From the NCBI RefSeq assembly GCF_021730395.1, contig NC_069371.1, positions 67,858,001 through 67,922,000 on the forward strand: a DNA stretch of 64,000 nucleotides. Direction: 5' to 3'. Every line of letters starts with the position of its first letter. Positions within the stretch are counted from its first letter, which is position 1. Shown in pieces: positions 21,820-33,412 of the stretch. Origin of the DNA: Mercenaria mercenaria (lineage: Eukaryota; Mollusca; Bivalvia; Venerida; Veneridae). A program made the position numbers and the translations under genes. The notes beneath the pieces are model-generated. The model did no database searches. It was not told where the DNA came from and saw nothing but the letters and a program-made list of their open reading frames with translations.

Positions 21820-24370
21820 AGGTGGTCAATCACATTTAATCAACATTTAACGACAATTTTTACTTTTTAGCTCACCTGTCACAAAGTGACAAGGTGAGCT
21901 TTTGTGATTGCGTGGTGTCCGTCGTGCGTCCCTAAACTTTTGCTTGTGACCACTCTAGAGGTCACATTTTTCATTGGATCTTTATGAAAGTTGGTCAGAA
22001 TGTTCATCTTGATGATATCTAGGTCAAGTTCGAAACTGGGTCACGTGCCTTCAAAAACTAGGTCAGTAGGTCTAAAAATAGAAAAACCTTGTGACCTCTC
22101 TAGAGGCCATATATTTCACAAGATCTTCATGAAAATTAGTCAGAATGTTCACCTTGATGATATCTAGGTCAGATTTGAAACTGGGTCACATGCCTTAAAA
22201 AACTAGGTCAGTAGGTCTAAAAATAGAAAAACCTTGTGACCTCTCTAGAGGCCATATGTTTCTCAAGATCTTCATGAAAATTGGTCAGAACGTTCACCTT
22301 GATGATATCTAGGTCAGGTTCGAAACTGGGTCACGTACCATCAAAAACTAGGTCAGTAGGTCAAATAATAGAAAAACCTTGTGACCTCTCTAAAGGCCAT
22401 ATTTTTCATGGGATCTGTCTGAAACTTGGTCTGAATGTTCATCTTGATGATATCTAGGTCAAATTCGACACTGGGTCACGTGCGGTCTCAAACTAGGTCA
22501 GTAGGTCTAAAAATAGAAAAACCTTGTGACCTCTCTAGAGGCCATATATTTCATGAGATCTTCATGAAAATTGGTCAGAATGTTCACCTTGATGATATCT
22601 AGGTCAAGTTCGAAAGTGGGTCACGTGCCTTCAAAAACTAGGTCAGTAGGTCAAATAATAGAAAAACCTTGTGACCTCTCTAGAGGCCATATTTTTCATG
22701 GGATCTGTATGAAAGTTGGTCTGAATGTTCATCTTGATGATATCTAAGTCAAGTTCGAAAGTGGATCATGTGCCTTCAAAAACTAGGTCAGTAGGTCAAA
22801 TAATAGAAAAACCTTGTGACCTCTCTAAAGGCCATATTTTTCATGGCATCTGTATGAAAATTGGTCTGAATGTTCATCTTGATGATATCTAGGTCAAGTT
22901 CGAAACAGGGTCATGTGCAGACAAAAACTAGGTCAGCAGGTCTAAAAATAGAAAAACCTTGTGACCTCTCTAAAGGCCATACTTGTGAATGGATCTCCAT
23001 TAAAATTGGTCAGAATGTTCACCTTGATGATATCTAGATCAAGTTTGAAACTGGGTCACGTGCCTTAAAAAACTAGGTCAGTAGGTCAAATAATAAAAAA
23101 ACCTTGTGACCTCTCTAGAGGCCATACTTTTCATGGGATCTGTATGAAAGTTGGTCTGAATGTTCATCTTGATGATATCTAGGTTAAGTTTGAAACTGGG
23201 TCAACTGCGGTAAAAAACTAGGTCAGTAGGTCTAAAATTATTAAAATCTTTCTCTCTAGAGGCCATATTTTTCAATGGATCTTCATGAAAATTGATCTGA
23301 ATGTTCACCTTGATGATATCTAGGTCAGTTTCGAAACTGGGTCACGTGCGGTCAAAAACTAGGTCAGTAGGTATAAAAATAGAAAAACCTTGTGACATCT
23401 CTAGAGGCCATATTTTTCATGAGATCTTCATGAAAATTGGTCAGAATGTTCACCTTGATGATATCTAGGTAAAGTTCAAAACAGGGTCACGTACCTTCGA
23501 AAACTAGGTCAATAGGTCAAATAATAGAAAAACCTTGTGACCTCTGTAGAGACCATATTTTGCAATGGATCTTCTTGAAAATTCGTCAGAATTTTTATCT
23601 TGATAATATCTAGGTCAAGTTCAAAACTGGGTCACATGAGCTCAAAAACTAGGTCACTATGTCAAATAATGACGTCATACTCAAAACTGGGTCATGTGGG
23701 AAGAGGTGAGCGATTCAGGACCATCATGGTCCTCTTGTTTTATATTCTGGTAGAGAATTATTTAAGGAACAAAAAGACCGATTACATAGAGTTAGATTCC
23801 TATTTGAAATGTATATTTTATTATTTTTATAAAATTTTTAAATACTCCCCTTTAATATGAAAGTATATAAAAAGCTGGGTATTTCTTTTTATTTCGATAC
23901 AATGTCTAGTTTTTCATTTGCATTTGATAGACATATCAACTATTGAACAATCTGAACCAAAATGCAAGTTTTAAAGTTGTGTGTAGCTTCTGAATTCATT
24001 TATTTCCAATCTATCTTGGTTGCGCAACCACCAAGATAGGCAAAGGGAGGTAATAAAAAGTTTTCAAACTTGCGTTTCTAATTAATTCCATCTAAATACA
24101 TAATTTTTAATGCAAATATTTTACAAATATATTACAATATGTCTAATATTTATACATTTTCTTAGGCAAAGTATGTTTATCAAATTTATACTTATGATAA
24201 AATAACTCTATCTTGGTTGGGCAACCAGGATAGGAAAATGAAATTTTAAAAATACATCCAGTGAAAATCTAATTTGTATTAAGTGTTAAGTGAACATAAA
24301 TGAGTGTAAATGATCAGATGCTAAAGTTTCGAACAAATCCGTTACATGGCCAAAATCTGATTATCCACCT
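21820..24370. mobile_element. TTAA-flanked DNA transposon split by a Helitron-like insert
   Basis: Ends AGGTGGTCAATCACATTT and AAATCTGATTATCCACCT are imperfect inverted repeats (15 of 18) bounded by TTAA at 21816-21819 and 24371-24374. Removing element C leaves about 680 bp without a gene. Inside the right half lie a perfect short palindrome TTGGTTGCGCAACCA (24017) and a related TTGGTTGGGCAACCA (24213). Confidence 0.7.
21869..23737 (+). mobile_element. Helitron/pearl-like element C (145 bp tandem core, ~12 units)
   Basis: Starts with the hairpin AGCTCACCTGTCAC-AAA-GTGACAAGGTGAGCT, then a GTCC-rich stretch, then about twelve 145 bp units (ACCTTGTGACCTCTCTAGAG, then GATGATATCTAGGTCAAGTT, then AACTAGGTCAGTAGGTC). 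Ends with hairpin AGGACCATCATGGTCCT overlapping CTCTTG|TTT. Same family as the copies at 33413 and 53831. Confidence 0.85.
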
Positions 24371-24374
24371 TTAA

Positions 24375-25612
24375 AAAGATTTTTTGTTTGTATATAAATC
24401 CATTTCTGAAAATGCGTTTGACCATTATTTTTAAAATTATGTCACTATTTTAATGTAACATACTTAGGTGCCACACATAGTCTTTAACGACAAAATAAAT
24501 TTTAATCCTGTGAGATGTATATAGGGTAAGTTACATGTACATGAATTTAAGAGCAAGTAGCTTTTACTGTAGGAGGAAAACTGAGCATGGGCGGACTAGC
24601 ACTGACTGTCATCCATTATTTAAAAAATACTCAAATAATGACAGATATTTAATTTTAAACTCTATAGTCCTGTTGAGTATATATTGAAATAACATCAGTT
24701 AAAATAATTATTTGATATGTCGCTTATTTTCAAAACAGATCTAACAAAGAAAGTTTGCAATTTTCAGGGACAACCCTCATACTTGTGATATCGATGCAGG
24801 CAACAAAAAATAATTTTGCATTGTATAAATGTATTTTTTTCCTTTTAGAACAGTGTTTCAATTTATGTCACATAATGTCATACAGGTTATCTAATCATCG
24901 TAGGATTTTTACCCGCCCAGATAATATTTTCTAACAAAAATTTTGGACTTCTCTGCAAAAATACTGTATTCTTAAATTGTCACATTTGGTTCAATGCTCT
25001 TTGGGTTTGCAAATTTGGTTGCACAGGATGAGTTTTCTTTGAAAGCATTCACAATGCTCAACTTGTTTTGCAACTGAAAAATGAAGACATAGCTGATTTT
25101 TGCAACATGTAGGCAAAACTGTCCAATCTTTTCATTTCTTTGTATTTCTTGTTAATGTATTATTTTTCATGTTTGCCTATTTTTAGCTGATTGGCTTTAA
25201 ACTTGTCAGAAACTATTTCACTTGCCTAAGCATGTAAAAATTAGAATGTTAACAACTAAGCCCTTTGTTATCCTTCAAAATAAATTATTATAATAACATA
25301 ATAATTTAAATTTATATTTAATTTAGTAAATGAGTCATACCAAGAATTTAAATGAATTCAGGAAGTAAAAATGAAGTAACAAAAAGGCGTATGAATTCAA
25401 ACTTGCACTTGTTAAAAAGATAGGCAAAGATTTTTAAAGATATTCAGTGCCCATCTTTTACTAACACATTCTATCTTTAAAAATACAAAATCCTCATCAG
25501 ATTCACATATCTTTACTAAATCTACAGATTAATTGTATTATAGTCTCACATAATATTATATAACTAAATGTTAGGCAGAAACAGAAGGTTAAAAAACTTC
25601 TAGTTTTTCTTG
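24375..25612. other. Intergenic, upstream of GTDC1; no gene seen
   Basis: AT-rich with no recognised repeat or exon. A non-coding first exon of GTDC1 could lie here or just downstream, but I see nothing that marks it. Confidence 0.45.
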
Positions 25613-26065
25613 ACCCCCCCCCCCCCCCCCCCTTGCGGAAATGAAGACGTAGTCGTCCGAATGGCTGTCTGGTGACATATAGTCGTCCAAATGGCTGTCC
25701 GGTGTATGTGCGTCTGTGCATGTGTCCGTTTGGATTTGTTTGTCGGGACCATAACTTTGACATGCATGGAGCAGTCTTGTTTTTAGTTGGCATGAATGTT
25801 TAACGCAATGAGACGGAGTGTCATATGCTAACTCCAGGTTCCTATTTCCAAGTTTAAGGTCACAGTTGGAGGCCAAAGGTCATGTCAGATCTTAAATCTG
25901 GCCCATAACTTTGACATGCACTGAGGAATCTTGTTTATATGTGGCATGAATGTTTAACTCAGTGAGACAGAGTGTCTTGTTCAATTCCCAGGTTCCTGTC
26001 TCAAAGGTCAAGGTCACAGTTAGGGGTCAAAGGATGGGCTCGACATGTTGCCTGTAGGCATCTAG
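25613..26065 (+). mobile_element. Helitron/pearl-like element D (154 bp units, ~2.5)
   Basis: Begins at a C run (25614-25632), then two units about 154 bp apart keyed on CATAACTTTGACATGCA and GGTCAAGGTCACAGTT, and ends in hairpin GCCTGTAGGC followed by ATCTAG|TTT. A related incomplete copy lies at 31655-32330. Confidence 0.7.
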
Positions 26066-26299
26066 TTTAGTGGTAGAAAAAGTTCATTAAGTCTTTAATT
26101 ATATGTATTTAATAAGTGTGTACTATTGTAAACCTAATTTATAGTACTGTTAATACAAATGAACTTGTTAGGTTTTTTTACATAAACTATAAAATATAGT
26201 ATTTGCTCATATTATCAAATATAAAATTTAGTCCTAGTATACCTTAATGTATCAGTAAGTTATATATTGTATGAAGAGTAATTTGTATATTTTTTTCAG

Positions 26300-26733
26300 A
26301 AACTTATGGAAAAGGTAAAAATTCTTCTGATAGAGCCATTTTATGCGGGCTCACATAAGCAACTGATAGATCTTCTACACAAGGAAGTTCCAGGTACAGA
26401 ACTGATGACACTTCCTGGCAAGAAATGGCACTGGAAGGCTCGAACATCAGCCCTGTGGTTCAGTCAAGCTATACCAAGAGAACACAACTTTAGGTAAAGT
26501 TTTTATGTCTGTTGTTTCTGAAATAGTTAAGATTAGTATACATGTAAATCTGATTTAAAAAAAAATTGTTATAGTTCATATGAATATTATTAAGTTTATT
26601 TCAATGATTAGAAAATTGTAAATTATATAGCAATATGAGGAATTTTATACTTTCAAGCTTGATGTTCAGCAAAAACAGTACTATTCAATTATATAGCTAA
26701 AATGATAGCATTCAATTCCAATGTGCTGCCTCC

Positions 26734-26764
<31 letters not shown>

Positions 26765-29700
26765 AACCAGTTCAATAGGGTGTGGCCAACCTGGTTTTAT
26801 AATCTTGACAAGACATTGCTGGACATGGAATGTTTTCTTGCCAGTTTGACACAAGATATCTTTCTGCCACCACCTCTGATTCATGTGGGGAAATTGTCTC
26901 TTGCTGGTGGAAAAAAATAAATACCTGTACAGAATACAGGAACTCTGGGTAGGTTAGCTAAAAGCTGTTAAAAATGAAGTTTAACCAATCATAGCAAATA
27001 TTATATGTATAAGCCAGCCCGCTTAGCTCAGTAGGTAGAGCATCGGTCTACGGATCGCGGGGTCGTGAGTTCGATCCTCGGGCGGGGCGTATGTTCTCCG
27101 TGATTATTTGATAAACGACATTGTGTCCGAAATCATTAGTCCTCCACCTCTGATTCATGTGGGGAAGTTGGCAGTTACTTGTGGAGAACAGGTTTGTACT
27201 GGTACAGAATCCAGGAACACTGGTTAGGTTAACTGCCCGCTGTTATATGACTGAAATACTGTTGAATAACGGCGGTAAACCCAAAACAAACAAACAAAAT
27301 TATATGTATAATGTTTAATGATGTAATTCTTGTATCTTTGTATCAAAAACTAAATACTTCCTTTGACTTTGTGCCTTTCAGATGTTATATATTTATAGAT
27401 TTTTGTGGTTTTACAGGACACTATTTACAAGCTCTGTGCTAAATTTGGCAGAACTCACTGCCTTGAGACCTGATTTGGCAGCTTTACATAAAGTGATTTA
27501 TTTCCACGAGAATCAGTTGGTATATCCTGTAAGAAAACAACAGAACAGAGATTTCCAGTTTGGATATAACCAGATACTTTCAAGGTAAGAAAACATGATA
27601 GATTTCCAGTTTGGATATAATCAGATACTTCCAAGGTAAGAAAACATGATAGATTTCCAGTTTGGATATAATCAGATACTTTAAGGTAAGGAAACAACAT
27701 GATAGATTTCCAGTTTGGATATAACCAGATACTTTCAAGGTAAGAAAACAACATGATAGATTTCCAGTTTGGATATAACCAGATACTTTCAAAGTAAGGA
27801 AACAACATGATAGATTTCCAGTTTGGATATAACCAGATACTTTAAGGTAAGAAAACAACATGATAGATTTCCAGTTTGGATATAACCAGATAATTTCAAT
27901 GTAAGGAAACAGCATGATAGATTTCAAGTTTGGATATAACCAGATACTTTCAAGGTAAGGAAACAACATAATAGATTTCCAGTTTGGATATAACCAGATA
28001 CTTTCAAGGTAAAGAGACATCATGATAGATTTCCAGTTTGGATATAACCAGATACTTTCAAGGTAAGGAAACAACATCATAGATTTCCAGTTTGAATATA
28101 ACCAGATACTTTCAAAGTAAGAAAACAACATGATAGATTTCCAGTTTGGATATAACCAAATACTTTCAAGGTAAAGAAACAACATGATAGATATCCAGTT
28201 TTGATATAACCAGATACTTTAAGGGTAAGGAAACATCATGATAGATTTCCAGTTTGGATATAACCAGATACTTTCAAGGTAAGGAAACAACATGATATAT
28301 TTCCAGTTTGAATATAACCAGATACTTTCAAAGTAAGAAAACAACATGATAGATTTCCAGTTTGGATATAACCAAATACTTTAAGGTAAAGAAACAACAT
28401 GATAGATTTCCAGTTTGGATATAACCAGATACTTTAAGGTAAGGAAACAACATGATAGATTTCCAGTTTGGATATAAGCAGATACTTTCAAGGTAAGAAA
28501 ACAACATAATAGATTTCCAGTATGGATATAACCAGATACTATAAGGTAAGGAAACAACATGCTAGATTTTCAGTTTGGATATAACCAGATACTTTCAAGG
28601 TAAGGAAACATGATAGATTTCCAGTTTGGATATAACCAGATACTTTAAGGTAAGGAAACAACATGATAGATTTCCAGTTTGGATATAACCAGATACTTTC
28701 AAGGTAAGGAAACAACATGATAGATTTCCAGTTTGGATATAACCAGATACTTTCAAGGTAAGAAAACAACATGATAGATTTCAAGTTTGGATATAACCAG
28801 ATACTTTAAGGTAAGGAAACAACATGATAGATTTCCAGTTTGGATATAACCAGATACTTTCAAAGTAAGAAAACAACATGATAGATTTCCAGTTTGGATA
28901 TAACCAAATACTTTTAAGGTAAAGAAACAACATGATAGATTTCCAGTTCGGATATAACCAGATACTTTAAGGTAAGGAAACAACATGATAGATTTCAAGT
29001 TTGGATATAACCAGATACTTTCAAGGTAAGAAAACAACATGATAGATTTCCAGTTTGGATATAACCAGATACTTTCATGGGTAAGAAAACAACATGATAG
29101 ATTTCCAGTTTGGATATAACCAGATACTTTCATGGGTAAGAAAACAACATGATAGATTTCCAGTTTGGATATAACCAGATACTTTCATGGGTAAAAAAAC
29201 AACATGATAGATTTCCAGTTTGGATATAACCAGATACTTTCATGGGTAAGAACACAACATGATAGATTTCCAGTTTGGATATAACCAGATACTTTCATGG
29301 GTAAGGAAACAACATAATAGATATCCATTTTCAAATTGGATATAACCACATACTTTCAAGGTAAAGAAAATATATATGATAGATTGCCAGTTTAGTTATA
29401 ACCAGAAATTAACAGGAATGTTTGTTTGTTTGCCTGTAAAGACATACATGTACTATCCAGACAAGAAATTACCATTTTCATACTTAGAGATTAAAAAAGT
29501 ACACTGAGTCTGTTTCAAACGCTGTTTGTAATCCTATCATTTATCAATTGAAAAATAAAAATGTTTTCAGTAATGAATTTATGTGTTATGCCAAGGTCTC
29601 TGGCCCATACCTTTTGAGGGTCAAGGTCACATCTAGAATTCTAAGGTATATATGTCGTCTGTGACTAGAAGTTTAGATCTGTGCTAATAGTGCTATATTT

Positions 29701-31458
29701 TTTACCAAAAGAAACTTTATGCAAAATAGATGTTGACACACAAGCTACATGTAATTTGCTTTGTTCCTTTTCAGTATTGTTGCAGATGCAGTTTTATTCA
29801 ACTCAAAATACAATATGGACTCTTTCCTGAGCAACATAAACTCTCACCTGAAGCTGATACCAGACCATCGACCAAAGGGAATAGTAGAACAGATCAGATC
29901 AAAATGTCATGTTCTTCATTATCCGATCATCTTTCCAACACTTGATAACAATTCTCAACCACATGATTCAAGAAATAAAGATTTTGATGATTGTTCACAA
30001 AATGATATGGAAATATGTGAAGGTAACTCAGATATGAATGTTGAGATGAAGAGGGAAAGTAAAGACTCCTTGCAGAAACCAAATACTGTAAATGGTACAG
30101 AAAGCAAAGAAATAGTTCCCAAGGTGTTAACTGAATCTTTAAATTGTGATATTGAGGATAGCCGTGCATCTAACTTGACCGTAAAATCAGATACAAATAA
30201 AGATAAATCTGATACAATTGTAGTTAAAACCGACACAGGTGAAGGTAAAACTGAAACAGTTGAAGGTATAACTGATATAGGGGAAAAGGTAGAAGATAGA
30301 TCTGATGCTAAAGTTGAAAATTGTAATGCACAAAGTAGAAAGTACTCCGATGCAGCTGAGGAATTACCAGCAAAGAAGAGCAAAATGATGGAACATACAC
30401 AACCTTTGCATATCCTTTGGCCTCACAGATGGTAAGTGATGTGACTTAGGCATTTACAGATAATGTTGAACCTAAGCATTCTGTATAGCTAAAAATTTAC
30501 AAACATTTTAATGAACACTTTATTGTACATTCTAATATGGCTAACAATGCTTTAATCATCACAACGATGTTATGTTGACGTCACGCCAACGTGATATTTA
30601 ACGACATGTACGCATCAAGAAATAGCCCTTTCAAATTTCATGAAATATTTCATATAATAACATGTTTGAAACAAAATGTCACATTGCACAAATGTTTTGA
30701 TTAATTTGTACACATACTGAATTAGTTATTCGCATTGCTGAATAATTCGCAATAATTTACGCTCAAACTGAGTTCTGCCCCAAGACGTACTACCGTTTCC
30801 GATCCTGGCGTGTTTTAACAAATACCTACTATTGGTGCCATGCTTGCGTGAAGAAACAGTTCCATCATATTTGATATAAATTTTACAATAAAGAACATAT
30901 TAGAATCGAAATAATTTATAGCAAAACAGTGCTTTATCACTGTTTATACACTCTGGCGGTTATACGTCGTCCGAAATAATTTCACTCGGGCTGCGCCTTC
31001 GTGAAATTATTACGTCCGACGTATAACCGCCCATCGTGTATAAATAGTGATAAAGCACTGTTTTGCTAAAAATTATTTCTTAATTACATTAAATTGCATT
31101 GAATGAGAGCTATAAAATGTTGTTGCTAAGTCCAGCCACCTTTTCAGTGCAGGTCCTTTACTTTAAATAATCTTACACACATTGAACATATTGTCTGTAC
31201 CTTATGAAAAACTATCAAAGTGTATTTCAAATTTTGAGAATGACTTGATTTGGCAAATTGCTTGGACAGATTGTACCTGAATTAATGCTAGTCATTGAGT
31301 TGTTGAACCTGAATGTCTGATATATGTCCTGTTCTAAAAATTTTACAGGGAACATGACAAAGACCCGCAGACATTTTTCAACGTTTTGACACGCTTACAT
31401 AATGACGGTCTTGACTTCAGAATTTCAGTACTGGGTGAAATGTATTCAGAAGTTCCAG
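26300..31458 (+). CDS. GTDC1: GTDC1 / tRNA-queuosine mannosyltransferase, exons 1-4 (3' part not found)
   Basis: GTDC1 (QTMAN) adds mannose to queuosine in tRNA-Asp. Exons: 26300-26493 (ATG at 26306 after a TTTTTTTCAG acceptor, so a 5' non-coding exon lies upstream), 27417-27584, 29775-30431 and 31349-31458; phases agree. Family signatures in order: ILLIEPFYAGSHKQLIDLL, LPGKKWHWKARTSALWFSQ, TLFTSSVLNLAELTALRPDL, IYFHENQLVYPV then RDFQFGYNQILS, VADAVLFNSKYNMDSF, LKLIPDHRPKG, ILWPHRW then EHDKDPQTFF, and ISVLGEMYSEVP. Between the DUF3524-like N half and the glycosyltransferase C half lies an acidic, low-complexity linker of about 150 residues, as in the human protein. Exons for the HWGY and AKHEFFGVAM region are not seen downstream. 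Identity is firm; whether the gene continues past the window or is truncated is open. Confidence 0.93.
26732..26764. repeat. (C)n(AC)n simple repeat
   Basis: About 19 C then seven AC pairs. Confidence 0.95.
26868..26992 (+). mobile_element. Degenerate SINE family-2 fragment
   Basis: CCACCTCTGATTCATGTGGG and GGAACTCTGGGTAGGTTAG match the family-2 body, with much decay after that. It lies immediately before an intact copy. Confidence 0.65.
27015..27298 (+). mobile_element. tRNA-derived SINE (family 2), full length
   Basis: tRNA-like head with A box TAGCTCAGTAGGTAGAGC and B box GGTCGTGAGTTCGATCC, then the family body (GTATGTTCTCCGTGATTATT, TCCTCCACCTCTGATTCATG, GGAGAACAGGTTTGTACTGG) and tail AAACCCAAAACAAACAAAC. 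Very like the copy at 41335, so probably young. Not a functional tRNA gene: the head always travels with the body. Confidence 0.92.
27545..29410 (+). repeat. Tandem array of GTDC1 exon-end plus splice donor, ~35 units
   Basis: About 35 units of 50-54 bp run from inside exon 2 through the start of intron 2. Each carries the last 36 or so bases of the exon (GATTTCCAGTTTGGATATAA then CCAGATACTTTCAAG) followed by GTAAG or a close variant and about ten intron bases (AAAACAACATGATA). The first unit is the real exon end (donor at 27585). Later units drift: GTAAGG, GTAAAG, and a right-hand block with TTTCATGGGTAAG. Each unit therefore holds a candidate 3' site (TTTCCAG) and a donor 26 nt apart. The minus-strand frames with WLYPNWKSIMLFPYLES repeats only mirror this array. 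Confidence 0.95.
29411..29774 (+). other. GTDC1 intron 2, distal part
   Basis: AT-rich. A short piece near 29590-29680 resembles the tandem-core elements (GGGTCAAGGTCACATCTAG). Acceptor CCTTTTCAG ends at 29774. Confidence 0.6.
30432..31348 (+). other. GTDC1 intron 3
   Basis: Donor GTAAGT at 30432, acceptor TTTTACAG ending 31348. Holds the fold-back element at 30909-31081; otherwise featureless. Confidence 0.85.
30909..31081. repeat. Fold-back element, ~78 bp arms
   Basis: Left arm 30909-30987 (GAAATAATTTATAGCAAAAC, CAGTGCTTTATCACTGTTTA, GGCGGTTATACGTCGTCCG) is inverted in 31003-31081 around a 15 bp loop. Near-perfect stem. Probably a miniature inverted-repeat transposon. Confidence 0.85.
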
Positions 31459-31654
31459 GTAACTGGTTGACTTTAACAGTTTGTTAAAAGCCTATTGAGT
31501 TGATCTGCCCCATTCATTTCTGTGAAAATGTTTAATGTGTTGAGACAGTTATGAAGTTCAAGTATAAATGTATAAAGGCTGTTTCTCTTTTAATTTCCCT
31601 CTTCCTAACTTTTAATTTAGGATTATGACTCAACATAAAAATTTAATTGGTAAT
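31459..31654. other. GTDC1 3' intron or flank
   Basis: Starts with donor GTAACT. Nothing recognised before element E. No further GTDC1 exon seen from here to the window end. Confidence 0.5.
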
Positions 31655-32330
31655 TTTTGTCCAGCACGCTTGCGGAAGCGAGGACATAGTCATACAAATG
31701 GCTGTTCGGTGTTTGTGCATTTGATTGTACATCGCTGTGTGCGTCCCTACGGATTTATTTGTCCGAATCATAACTTTGACATGTTTGGATCAATCTTGTT
31801 TATATTTGGCATGAATGTTAACCTCAGTGAGATTGAGTATCATGCGCAAACCACAGGTTCCTATCTCAAATGTCAAGATCGCAGAGGCCAAAGATCAAAT
31901 TTAATAATGATTTTGTCTGAAGCATTTCTTCTTAATGCATGAAGGGATTTTGATGTAACTTGGAACAATTTTTCACCATCATGAGACGGAGTGTCATGTG
32001 CAAGAGCCAGGTCCCTAGGTCTAAGGTCAAGGTCACAGAGGTCAAAGGATACAAGAATGACAACTTTGTCCGAAGCATTTCTTCTTCATGCATGGAAGGA
32101 TTTTGATGTTACTTGGCAAAAATATTCACCACCATGAGGCAAAGTGTTATGGGCTAGAACCAGATCCCTAGGTCTGATGTCAAGGCCACACTTAGAGGTC
32201 AAATGTCAGATACAAAAATGATTTTGTCCGTAGCATTTCTTTTTCATGCACAGAGGGATTTTTATGTAACTTGGCATAATTGTTTACCATTATGAGACGG
32301 AGTGTCATGCACAAGAATCATGAATTACTT
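31655..32330 (+). mobile_element. Helitron/pearl-like element E (157 bp units, incomplete)
   Basis: Starts near GTCCAGCACGCTTGCGGAAG, like element D, and has about three units 157 bp apart keyed on AGCATTTCTTCTTCATGCAT. The hairpin/CTAG end was not found, so the 3' part is missing. Confidence 0.65.
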
Positions 32331-32564
32331 CCCTTTGTTGTAACTATAAATAGCTTATATTGTAATGTTTTCATTACTGGTCATAGGGAAAAATCAAGAT
32401 CACTTTTCTGTAGTACAACATGCATGTTACATCCAATTGTGAGGTGTATTTTGACCTAATATATCTACTGGTAAGGATTTTTGTTTTGACTTAAGATTTT
32501 TTTTCAAGATTTAATTCCTTTGTTGTAACGATAAATAACTTGTGTTTTAACTTTTTGCAGTCCT
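32331..32564. other. Short unique stretch between elements E and F
   Basis: Nothing recognised; the words CTTCCCTTTGTTGTAAC and TCCTTTGTTGTAAC recur about 190 bp apart. Confidence 0.4.
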
Positions 32565-33404
32565 TTTAGCGCATCTGATTTTTTGAAAAAAAAATGATGA
32601 GTGATTATCATCACTTGATTGGCGTAGGCATTGGTGTTGTCTGGTTAAGTTTCATGTTTAGGTCAGCTTTTCTCCTAAACTATCAAAGCTATTGCTTTGA
32701 AACTTGCAACACTTGTTCACCATCAATAGCGCTGACCCTGTACAACAAGAAACATAACTCCATCCTGCTTTTTGCAAGAATTATGGCTGCTTTTGGACTT
32801 AGAAAATCAAATTTCTTGGTTAAGTTTTGTGTTTAGGTCAGCTTTTCTCCTAAACTATCAAAGCTATTGCTTTAAAACTTGCAACACTTGTTCATCATCA
32901 TAAGCTGACCCTGTACAGCAAGAAACATAACTCCTTTCTGCTTTTTGCAAGAATTATGCTCCCTTTTGGCCTTAGAAAATATCAGATTTATTGGTTAAGT
33001 TTTATGTTTAGGTAAACTTTTCTCCTAAACTGTCAAAGCTATTGCTTTGAAATTGCAACACTAGTTCACCATCATAAACTGACCCAATACAGCAAGAAAC
33101 ATAACTCCATCATGCTTTTTGCAAGAATTATGGCCCCTTTTGACTTAGAAAATCAGATTTCTTGATTAAGTTTTGCGTTTAGGTCAACCTTTCTCCTTAA
33201 CGGTCAAAGCTATTGTTTTAAAACTCAGAGCAGTTATTCACCACTAAAAGCTAACTCTGCACAACAAGTACCATAACTCTGTATTGCTTTTTGCAAGAAT
33301 TATGGCCCTTTTTGGACTTAGAAAATCATGGGTAGGACTATATTTCTATTATACAGAGACAAAAAAATCAAATGAGCATCTGCACCCTCAAGGTGGTGCT
33401 CTTG
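32565..33404 (+). mobile_element. Helitron/pearl-like element F (175 bp tandem core)
   Basis: A small hairpin (AGTGATTATCATCACT, 32599) near the left end, then about four 175 bp units (TTAGGTCAGCTTTTCTCCTA, AACTTGCAACACTTGTTCAC, TTTTTGCAAGAATTATGGC), ending in hairpin GCACCCTCAAGGTGGTGC and TCTTG|TTT. Abuts element G within ten bases. Confidence 0.7.
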
Positions 33405-33412
33405 TTTTTATT

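Larger units (their letters stand above)
26494..27416 (+). other. GTDC1 intron 1
   Basis: Contains a poly-C/poly-AC simple repeat and two SINE copies (listed). A second possible acceptor (CTTTCAG at 27375-27381) followed by ATG lies 35 bp before the one used; it would be out of phase with exon 1. Confidence 0.8.

Noticed and set aside
27015-27090. Functional tRNA gene
   Set aside because: A and B boxes are present, but the same head is always fused to the SINE body (also at 41335), so it is a SINE head.
27545-29410. CRISPR-like array or a repetitive protein on the minus strand
   Set aside because: Units are contiguous without unique spacers and derive from a GTDC1 exon end; the minus-strand peptide repeats follow passively from the DNA period and switch frame between units.
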